Below are positions 1 to 7,154 of a stretch of 23,337 nt of DNA, piece by piece (position 1 is the stretch's first letter; every line of letters starts with the position of its first letter). The notes under the pieces were generated by a model. The model worked only from the letters and a program-made list of their open reading frames with translations, did no database searches and was not told the DNA's origin. The translations under genes and the position numbers were made by a program. The DNA comes from Baffinella frigidus (taxonomy: Eukaryota; Cryptophyceae; Cryptomonadales; Baffinellaceae). The stretch lies in the NCBI GenBank assembly GCA_026770585.1, contig MU647126.1:65446-88782 (forward strand), read 5' to 3'.

Positions 1-14
1 GTACGTCGCCCCAC

Positions 15-47
<33 letters not shown>

Positions 48-685
48 TTAGGGTTTAGGGTTTAGGGTTTGGGTTTTAGGGTTTAAAGTGAGGAGTTTGG
101 GGTTTAGGGTTTAGGTTTCAGGTTTTAGGGTTTAGGGTTTAGGGTTTGCTTCCCACGGGGGAAGCGAGAGACCTTTGTTGCTGGCAATGATTTAAAAGGA
201 ATGATGCTGCTGCGCCCCGCCAGAGGCTGTGTCGGAGCAGGGGCGCCGAGCGAGCGTTGGTGCATGCAGACCACGCCAGTTCACAAAGTGAAAATTTCAT
301 GTTCCAGTCGCATCTGCTAGTACAGTTGGATCACTAGGTTAAAGGTTTAGGTCGTAAGGGTGTTGCACCTGGATCGGCATCGGCATCCGCATTTGGGGCG
401 GAGGCCCGTACTGCACGTGCGGCGGCCCCTGCGAACGAGCGCCCTCAATTATTTAGCGAGCGAGGTTAATTGATAACAATAATTACGAGAGAGAGAGATC
501 GCATCACTCATTTCTAAAAAAACAACAGACGAGCACCTCGAAAACTATGATACAATGCCAACAGTTTATGATTTAGCAACAACACCGTCACCCCCCCCCA
601 TTGTTTCATTTTAGGGTTTAAGGTTTTCGCGTGGCCAAGAGATGTGAAAACCACTCTAGAACAAGAAGCAAGAAGGGGCTCGAAA

Positions 686-728
<43 letters not shown>

Positions 729-2089
729 ATACTGCTGCTGCTGCGGATGGACGAAGTTGGGGTTGGGAGCCGTGGCCGATGAGTACTGAACGGGCTGCGC
801 GCCGGGAGGGGGAGCGTATCTGCGGCACCGCGAAGAGCCGTCAGCTTTTTTTTCGAGGCCTTCATTTCGAGCCCTCTCTGGAGTTTATGGTTCGACGTCA
901 TCACGTCGATGAAGTCTCTTTCTCTCTTCGAGACCGCGAGGCTCCCGCATGCATGTCATGCCGAATGCCAACGTTGAAGCAGGACTTATTTGGACGCGAC
1001 TCTGGTGCAAAGCTTTAACATCATTGTTTTAAATGGGTTGTAAAACCATGCATTCTAAGTTTGTACCGAGTCGCGTCCAAGCAAGTGCTCCTTCAACGAT
1101 GGCTTTCTGGATGCCATGCAGCCGCGCAGGCCTTGAAGGTGCGGTAATCTCTGCGTACTGGGACCCCTGGGAAATGGAGCGTATCCGACAGATTCGTACC
1201 GGGAAGTTGGCCGAATGACTCAAAGTGCACCCCGCATGCAAGCAACCTGCCCGCCTACGATCGCTACCTCTGTCTCAGTCTATTTGGGCTCACCAATTTA
1301 GTGAGCCCGGGCTCTTTTCCGCCCCAAAGTTGACGGATTTGTACCGCACGCCCAGCATGTCAACTTGAGAAGTGAACCCGAGTGAGGCAGAGCTAGGATC
1401 TCTCTTTGGCACCGATTAGGGTCCTGCTAACCTCGAGAGGCCCAGGTCTGGCGCTCAACACTCACGTGTGCTGCCGGGTGCCTGCCGAGGTGGAACAACC
1501 TTCCACGGAAACACGAGGTGGTAGTCATATTAATCATAACGTTGCTCGGAGGGCGTCTGTATGACGAGACTCGGATATCTGGATATGTCGCATCTGGGAT
1601 CGAGTTTTGTACTTGAGGGTGGGGGGGGGTTACCGTGAGTACTGAGTGGGCTGTTGGTGCGGAGCCCCGTAGCCAGGCTGCTGGGGAGGAGGCTCGTACG
1701 CCGCCGGCTGCGAGACACACGGCAGGTTATCGCTGAGTCTTCGCAAGGTACAAAAGGGGCTATCCTGGGGGAAAATATTGGGGGGGGGCAAGGCGCAGTG
1801 ATCCGGCCCCATCCCGGGACGGAGGTAAACAGTTACACGCGCGCGGGGCCAATCGACAGCGTCCAGCGGCCACCGCAAGCAGCATGGGTGTACAAACAAC
1901 GACCCAGGGTTCCGTTGAATTCGAAAATGGCAGGGGGACAATGTTCTGTGGGAAGGCACGGCACACCTCGTCGACCTGGTAGAAGCCGACCTGCCCCGCG
2001 TACTGGTCGTACGAGCGGTAGAGCTCGCCCTCGTGGCTCGAGTAGAGGTGGTTCTGCTGCCCGACCGAGGGCGCCAGGAAATCTGCCAT
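1..2089 (-). CDS. Gln/Pro/Tyr-rich protein, N-terminal part (gene A, runs off window start)
   Basis: Product not recognised. Four exons on the minus strand join in phase: 2089-1976 (38 codons, starting MADFLAPSVGQQNHL), 1707-1634, 819-687 and 42-1, where the window cuts it. Donors are CAG|GTCGAC, ACG|GTAACC and CAG|GTTTCG. Acceptors are CGCAG, CGCAG and CCAG. Exon 1 is Tyr-rich, exon 2 is PQQPGYGAPHQQPTQYS-like, and exon 3 repeats a similar VQYSS motif, then has four Gln, a Tyr and 14 Gln encoded by pure CAG. Exon 4 opens with nine more Gln and then GGATY. No signal peptide is seen. Low-complexity N-termini of this type occur in membrane-trafficking proteins such as the Yip1/YIPF family and in RNA-binding proteins; nothing here decides between them. 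The start codon lies 64 bp from that of divergent gene B. The exon structure is well supported by phase; function is unknown. Confidence 0.72.
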
Positions 2090-2153
2090 GGTCGTCAAAA
2101 GTGGTCGGACCACTCCAAAAGTTGGTCAGGTCACGTTACCCGCGCCAAGGGGC
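2090..2153. promoter_or_regulatory. Very short bidirectional promoter between genes A and B
   Basis: Only 64 bp separate the two divergent start codons, so promoter and both 5' leaders must be shared or overlap. It contains GTGGTCGGACCAC (2101-2113), a palindrome of two 6-bp arms around one G, and a related half, AAAAGTTGGTC, follows. No TATA box is evident. Its promoter role is inferred from position. Confidence 0.5.
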
Positions 2154-5100
2154 ATGGCGGAAAGAGGGTTGAAGGCAGCGGCGGCGGGCGCCCTTAGCGT
2201 CGTGCTGCTGGTGCTCCTCGCTGGCGCCTGGGCGCCATCGTCGGCGGGCGGCCACGTCGAGCTGCAGCAGCGGGCGGCGCTACAAAGGCTCCCTGCGAGA
2301 CGGGCGGCGATGAGAAAGCAGCGAGCGACCGCGCTGTGGGCGACCCAGGACAACGGGGTGCGTTTCAAGCAGCTCCCCCCTAACGCAGTCCACCCACCCT
2401 GCCTCCCTGGCTCATACCCTCCCCCCTTGCTTGGCCCCACGCCCTCTCTCCCTCCCGGCACGCCTCGAAAACGAGGGAGGGCTGCGGCCAGGAGCCTGAA
2501 AAACGGTGGGTGGTGAGCAGATCACATCGACGGTGAACACGCGGGGGTACGCCAACGGGGACGGTGGCATCTCATACGGCTCCAACTACGTCTACGGTCC
2601 GGCGGGGACGCCGATGGTGCAGCCGAACGAAGTATCCGACCAATGGTGCGAATCCCGGGCATGAAACCTTTTTGGGGAAGACGGGGGAGCAGGAGCGATG
2701 GAGGGGATGGGGCGGGGGAGCGTTTGCGTGGGGAAAGGTCAGAGAGAGGATGGCGGGCATGGCGGGAGTGCGACGTCACGAGTGTGCATTAGGGTTTAGG
2801 GTTTAGGGTAGGGAGAACGGTCTGCCGGAGAGAGGAGGGTCGAGGGAGTGAGGGAGCGCCGGCAGGAAAGCAGGGCAGAATTGCCTGGGATATAATATCA
2901 TAGTATGTAATAGATCAGTGTTCTAGAGCTGTCTGCGGCCAGCATATTATACGTTTAGAGCAGAAGGTCCAAGTACATCTGGCAAACCACAAAGACTCCA
3001 AGGCGAGCAGAAATTTACTCAGTCAGAGCTCAATATTGCTGACTGAGACTAGTACACCTGCCAGAGCTTTCCACGGCCAGAAGAACCCTATTCAACCGTT
3101 TGATTCAATCGCGGGTGGAATTGGAGCCGTTGACATAATTTCTGGAAGGAAAGCTCCAACCCTGAACAAATGGTGCACCAGGTGGCGGTATAGACACCAG
3201 GCATCTAGCATGGCCATTCCAATACCCGCTCCCACAGGCAATTGGAGCTTTCCATGCAGAAATTAGGCCCACGGCTCCGGTTCCCTATGTGCAGTATCTA
3301 TATTATTAAATATTTATATGCTGGTGGCGGGAACCAGGGGAACTACGCCCTTGCTATTTAAATGAGGGTGTTATTCAAATACTCGCCGCCGCTGGGAATT
3401 GGAACTTTCCCTCGAGGAGGCTAACGGCCCCAGGCCCCCTCTGGACAGAGTTTTCTTATTAAACAGAGAATTTATAGTAAGCAGGCGCCGCGAAGAAATC
3501 AACCGAATCGTACGGCAGGTGGCGCTACGGGAACCAGGGGAACTACGTCATGACCGGGTGACCCCGCCCCCCCACCCTCCCCCTCTCTAGATCATAAGGC
3601 TTTGTGGTTGTTCCAATGCAGTTCTCTTTTCTATCTCTGGGGCAGGCGGACCTCGAGAGGTCTAGAACCTAAACCCTAAACCCTAAACCCTAAACCCTAA
3701 ACCCTAAACCCTAAACCCTAAACCCTAAACCCTGAACCCTACACTCTGAACCCTACACCCTAAACCCTACACCCTAAAACATAAACCCTAAACCCTACCT
3801 AAAACCTCAACCCTAAACCATACACCCTAAACCCTAAACCCTAGACCCTGAAACCCAAACCCTAAACCCTACACCCTAAACCCTAAACCCTAGACCCTGA
3901 AACCCAAACCCTAAACCCTAAAACCTAAACCCTAAACCCTGAACCCAGGCCGAGCTCTGGTGGCTACACACCCAACTACGAACTGATCAACATCGGCGAG
4001 TACCAGTCTGACGGCTCCGAATGGGGGTAACCTCTCATCAACCCGAGACCCCAAACCCCAAATCCGAAACCCCAAACCCTGTAAACCTGAACCCTGAACC
4101 CTGAACCCCAAACCCTGAACCTGAACCCTGAAAACCCTACGCCCTCAACCCTAAACCCTGAACCCTATTTTCCATCCCTTAAACCCTAACCACGCAACAC
4201 CACTCCCTGAACCCTAACCCCGAAACTAGGTACGAGCTGGAGCCGGCGACGCCCACCTACGACTACTTCGGGGCGTCCATGTACCCGGGAAGCTCCTCCT
4301 ACAGTACTAGCCCCCCCCACCTGAAACCCGAAACCCGAATACACGAATGCCATGATCCCGGGCAGCTCCGCCTACAGTACTCTCCGTCCCGGAACCTGAA
4401 ACCCGAATACCCGAAACCCGAGACCTGGAGCTGTTGGCATAACTGAGCTAAGTTGTTGCCAGGGCACACCTTCGCTAAGTTGTTGTGCGCGTGGCAGCAG
4501 CACCGAAACCTTGAACCCTAAACCCCAACCCATAACCCCCAAACCCTAAACCCTAACCGTAAACCCCCAAAACCAGACTCCCCGGCGTCAGTGATGAGCC
4601 CGGAAATCGGAAAGGAGGCGTGGATAGCGACCAACGGTCTGCCCCCGAAACCCTATCCTCTAGCCGGTTTCATTTCGTGAGTCATAAATGGAGGTTACCG
4701 GTATTCTGCTGAATTGCGCCCCTAAATTTCATCCTTTTTGAAATCTGAAAGCGCAGATCCTCGAGATTTGGCTTTCAGCTCCAGAATCTGCTAAAAAAAA
4801 TCGAGCTGCGATGAAATCTTGAGATCTTTACTACAGGCCAAAAGTCGTGTAAATGGCTCCAACTAAAGGGATTATATTCCTATAAAACCGGCTAGAGGAT
4901 ATCATACACTCTACGTCCTAAACCCTCAACCCTCAACCCTAAATCCTGAACCCTGAACCCTGAACCCCAAACCTTAAACCGTGAACTGTGAACCCTAAAC
5001 CCTGAACCCAACACCCTACGCCCTACGCCCTAAGCACTGCTCCCTGAACCCTGAACTCTGTACCCGAACCCCGAAATCCTACTCACACCGAACCCTGAAC

Positions 5101-6121
5101 CGTGGGTGGCTCTTCACAAACGGTCTGCCTCCAAAACCCTACTACACCCCACACTCTCAACCCTAAACCCTAAACCCTAAACCATAAACCATAAACCCTA
5201 AACCCTAAACCCTGAACCCTCAACCCTAAACCCTCAACACTGAACCCCAAACGTTTGTGCTCGGTGTGACCGCTCCGTACCAGCGATCCTCCGTTGCCGG
5301 TTCCGTTTGCTCAAACCATAAATCCTAAATCCCAAACCCTAGCTCCCATTCGAGAATGCTGGAGCACCCTATTTACATGTGGGGTTATACGGGTTTGTAT
5401 CAGGATAAGGTGACCAACCTCGACACGTGGCCAAATTCACGAAAGTTTCTACACAAATAGCCCCTTGTAAAAGCTGTCGGGGTTTAAAAGGCTCTAGCAT
5501 TCTCGTGTGGTCTGCCTGAATAGAACTGGCCTTGCCAGATCGTTTTGAGTTGCTTTGTGTACTGGAGTTTCTGCTCTAAATGTGTTTGACGGCGAGCCCA
5601 CTTTCACTCGGGTGAAAAAGCTAGAACAATTTGTCGCCAGAGGGTGGGTGGAAGTATGACATGAGGAGCGCAGTTTTACTCGGGCAGAGCTAGAAACCGT
5701 GACCCCCTAGACCCCAAACTGCAGGCGACGCGATGCAGGCGACGCAAACGGGCGCCTCTCCAACCCTAAACCCTAAACCCCAAACCCCAAACCCCAAGCC
5801 CCAATCCCCAAACCCCAAACCCTAAACGCCAACCCCTAAAGTATACAGCACACACCGTGCGGACGGTCCTTCGGCTCCGTTGGGCGAAGAGATTGCATTG
5901 AACGTATCAAGTCGGACCATACGTGGGTCCTGTGGTGGTCCAGGGGGCGGGGGCGTTTTCTCATGAGCGAGGTATCCCCATCAACTTGATGGGTCCAGAA
6001 AGGCTCTGACTGAGATTGCGGTGCCGTTGCAGGCGACGCGAAGCAGGCGACCAACGGGCGCATCTCCAACACCCACCCGGACAACACCTTCGGTGACGTC
6101 ATGTACCACCCTGAGTGGTAA
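2154..6121 (+). CDS. Predicted plastid-targeted Gly/Tyr/Asn-rich protein, 222 aa (gene B)
   Basis: Unrecognised protein. Exons: 2154-2357, 2521-2645, 3519-3557, 3949-4026, 4230-4303, 4577-4636 and 6033-6121 (TAA). They total 669 nt, exactly 223 codons, and intron phases match at all six junctions (0,2,2,2,1,1). Residues 1-25 form a signal peptide (basic AERGLK start, then an AVVLLVLLAG-type core). WAPSS after the likely cleavage site and an Arg/Ala/Gln-rich stretch to about residue 60 resemble a complex-plastid bipartite presequence. The mature part has no Cys and is rich in Gly, Tyr, Asn, Ser and Pro, with motifs SYGSNYVYGPAG, WWRYGNQGNYVMTG, YELINIGEY, YDYFGASMYPGSSSY and a C-terminus FGDVMYHPEW. 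I see no membrane segment after the presequence, so a soluble plastid protein is the best guess. An upstream in-frame ATG at 2088 would overlap gene A's start codon; 2154 is preferred because it gives a clean signal peptide. Confidence 0.82.
2358..2520 (+). other. Gene B intron 1
   Basis: GT-AG intron with donor GGG|GTGCGT and acceptor GAGCAG|ATCAC. C-rich interior; no telomere heptamers, unlike most other introns here. Confidence 0.75.
2788..2812. repeat. Short TTTAGGG tract in the antisense-type orientation
   Basis: About three G-strand heptamers on the coding strand of gene B intron 2. This is one of the few tracts that break the C-strand-sense orientation seen elsewhere. Confidence 0.8.
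3137..3266. mobile_element. MITE-like inverted-repeat element in gene B intron 2
   Basis: Imperfect terminal inverted repeats of about 25 bp: AATTTCTGGAAGGAAAGCTC at the left, and AATTTCTGCATGGAAAGCTC reading in from the right end. The length is about 130 bp with no coding capacity. An exon-3-like fragment (3182-3201) lies inside. The class is not assigned. Confidence 0.5.
3182..3201 (+). repeat. Echo of gene B exon 3 start (copy 1)
   Basis: CCAG|GTGGCGGTATAGACACCAGG resembles the true acceptor and exon 3 start (CAG|GTGGCGCTACGGGAACCAGG at 3516). An in-frame TAG makes it non-coding. Weaker than copy 2. Confidence 0.45.
3324..3350 (+). repeat. Echo of gene B exon 3 (copy 2)
   Basis: GTGGCG followed by GGAACCAGGGGAACTACG matches exon 3 (3519-3549) except for a 5-bp deletion that shifts the frame. 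It lacks the CAG acceptor (CTG precedes it). Confidence 0.7.
3664..3948 (+). repeat. Telomere-like CCCTAAA array, gene B intron 3
   Basis: About ten perfect CCCTAAA heptamers come first. Variants follow (CCCTGAA, CCCTACA, ACCATAC) and run up to the acceptor of exon 4 at 3948. The C-rich strand is the sense strand of the gene. Confidence 0.95.
4041..4229 (+). repeat. Degenerate telomere-like tract, gene B intron 4
   Basis: CCCTGAA/CCCCAAA/CCCTAAA variants fill nearly the whole intron between exons 4 and 5, C-strand sense. Confidence 0.85.
4350..4380 (+). repeat. Echo of gene B exon 5 3' end
   Basis: CCATGATCCCGGGCAGCTCC and then GCCTACAGTAC copies the exon 5 end (CCATGTACCCGGGAAGCTCC... at 4277-4307), including its A|GTAC donor. 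A tract of ACCCGAA-type repeats separates the two. Five or so substitutions, no indel. Confidence 0.8.
4649..4903. mobile_element. TA-flanked MITE in gene B intron 6
   Basis: Perfect 15-bp terminal inverted repeats TCCTCTAGCCGGTTT (4653-4667) and AAACCGGCTAGAGGA (near 4886-4900) are flanked by TA on both sides. That fits a roughly 250-bp non-autonomous Tc1/mariner-like element. It begins just downstream of the exon 6 donor, inside telomere-like sequence. No transposase is present. Confidence 0.72.
4915..5260 (+). repeat. Degenerate telomere-like tract, gene B intron 6
   Basis: Two blocks of CCCTAAA/CCCTGAA/CCCTCAA heptamers (4915-5098 and 5145-5260), C-strand sense, separated by the exon 6 echo. 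Confidence 0.85.
5104..5142 (+). repeat. Echo of gene B exon 6 3' end
   Basis: GGGTGGCTCTTCACAAACGG, then TCTGCCTCCAAAACCCTAC, resembles the exon 6 end and its donor context (GCGTGGATAGCGACCAACGG|TCTGCCCCCGAAACC from 4616). In translation both read WxxTNGLPPKPY. It lies beyond the MITE and a telomere-like tract. Confidence 0.7.
5721..5766 (+). repeat. Echo of gene B exon 7 start
   Basis: TGCAG|GCGACGCGATGCAGGC... reproduces the acceptor and first 40 or so bases of exon 7 (6028-6070). There is one extra base near GACGCAAACGGGCGC and a few substitutions. A CCCTAAA/CCCCAAA tract (5760-5840) follows it before the true exon. Confidence 0.85.
5905..5975. mobile_element. Right-half fragment of inverted-repeat family 1
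   Basis: Contains GGTCCTGTGGTGGTCC and ends TCTCATGAGCGAGGTAT, matching the right end of the elements at 6398-6507 and 6790-6936. It lies just 5' of gene B exon 7. Confidence 0.6.
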
Positions 6122-6148
6122 TCGAGCATTGCCGGATTGTCGTGCGGG

Positions 6149-6192
6149 TTGTGATGGGCCCGCCTCGGGACAGAGACTGGCCCGCCTCGGGA
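6149..6192. repeat. Dispersed minisatellite, two copies (minus orientation)
   Basis: GGGCCCGCCTCGGGACAGA and CTGGCCCGCCTCGGGATG form a tandem pair of the motif whose plus form is TCCCGAGGCGGGCC. A diverged copy lies at 6541-6572. Confidence 0.8.
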
Positions 6193-6337
6193 TGTTGACA
6201 TACGCGGTCAAAGTTGCCGGGGGTGTGTGTGGGTGTGTGAAGAGTACAGGAGTGTTACGTAGAGAGGTGTGCCGGAAGTGCACGGGAGGGTTGGCTACGG
6301 GGTCCCCTTTTCCTCTTTGGTGTTTGGTGTTTGCTCT

Positions 6338-6394
6338 GGCATCGGACGCGTCTCCAGCAGCCACCCGGGCAACACCTTCTCCGACGTCTTGTAC
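6338..6394 (+). repeat. Echo of gene B exon 7 after its stop codon
   Basis: Translates as G-I-G-R-V-S-S-S-H-P-G-N-T-F-S-D-V-L-Y, aligning without indels to exon 7 N-G-R-I-S-N-T-H-P-D-N-T-F-G-D-V-M-Y (6053-6106). The copy is open across the match but lacks the PEW-stop ending, because a family-1 element begins there. Confidence 0.82.
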
Positions 6395-6397
6395 AGG

Positions 6398-6507
6398 GGT
6401 ACCTCACTCATGAGAAACCGCCTCATTCTAGGACCCTACAGTAGGCATATGCCTTTTGCCCTATGGTGGCCCTCTAGGGGGGTGCTGGTTCCTTATGAGC
6501 GAGGTAC
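6398..6507. mobile_element. Family-1 inverted-repeat (MITE-like) element, complete copy
   Basis: Ends are GGTACCTCACTCATGAG and, reading in from the right, GTACCTCGCTCATAAGG. The interior arms are TAGGACCCTACAGTAGGC and CCCTATGGTGGCCCTCTAGG. About 110 bp, non-coding. Confidence 0.75.
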
Positions 6508-6787
6508 GCCTGTTCCATCCCGAGTGGCAATGAGAGTCTCGGGGCGGGGTCAGGGATTGGCACGCCTCGGGAACTTGACTTACGCATGCAAAGTGGCCAA
6601 TGAGGGTCCGTGTGTGTGTGACAAGTGCAGGAGTGTTACCTAGAAAGGTGACACGGCTTGTGGGAATGTGCTCGCGAAGCCCCTACCGCAGAGAGGTGAG
6701 ATCCAAAATCGTTGCCTTTCAAACTCTCCCACATGTTTTTATTAACGCCAGATTCGCGGCTCCCCCCTGGTTGGCCGCAGCGTACAG

Positions 6788-6936
6788 GGGTACCTCGCGA
6801 AACACTACACCCTAAACCGTAAACCCTAAACGCTCGCAAGAAGGTGCACCGCCCCAGGGTCCTACAGCAGGCGTATCTGTGGCCCTATGGTGGTCCTAGG
6901 GGGGGGGGGGCGGCGCCTTGCGAGCGAGGTAACCCT
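6788..6936. mobile_element. Family-1 element interrupted by a telomere-like tract
   Basis: The right arm ends CTTGCGAGCGAGGTAACC. The left arm should mirror this but reads GGTACCTCGC, then about 35 bp with CCCTAAACCGTAAACCCTAAA, then TCGCAAGAAGG. The interior AGGGTCCTACAGCAGGC and CCCTATGGTGGTCCTAGG identify the family. Confidence 0.72.
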
Positions 6937-6984
6937 GTAGGGTGGCACCGCGCCGCTATTGCTCTTCTGCTAAGTTGGTCCAGG

Positions 6985-7060
6985 ATATTCCTAGGACCCT
7001 ATGGCGGTCCTAGCTAGGGGGTGGGTGTTTTCCTATGCGGGAGGTACCCCGCTATTGCTT
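6985..7060. mobile_element. Family-1 fragment
   Basis: CCTAGGACCCTATGGCGGTC plus the right end CCTATGCGGGAGGTACC; the left arm is missing. Confidence 0.5.
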
Positions 7061-7154
7061 TCCAGATTCCCGGCTCCCTCCTGGTTGGACGCAGGGTAGG
7101 CCGGCACCCTACCCTACACCCTAACCCCTACACCCAAACCCCTGAACCCTCAAA

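Larger units (their letters stand above)
6122..7154. other. Convergent intergenic region between genes B and C
   Basis: About 1 kb between the gene B and gene C stop codons. It holds an echo of gene B exon 7, copies of the CCCGAGGCGGG minisatellite motif, three family-1 inverted-repeat copies and short telomere-like tracts (6808-6832, 7105-7150). No supported gene. Confidence 0.7.

Noticed and set aside
644-1018. Poly-Ala frame on plus strand
   Set aside because: Shadow of the CAG repeat. The minus-strand Gln frame has matching splice phases.
3664-3948. A true chromosome end
   Set aside because: Arrays are short, internal, degenerate and in both orientations, with genes on both sides. Even the tract at 46-150 is within an intron of gene A.
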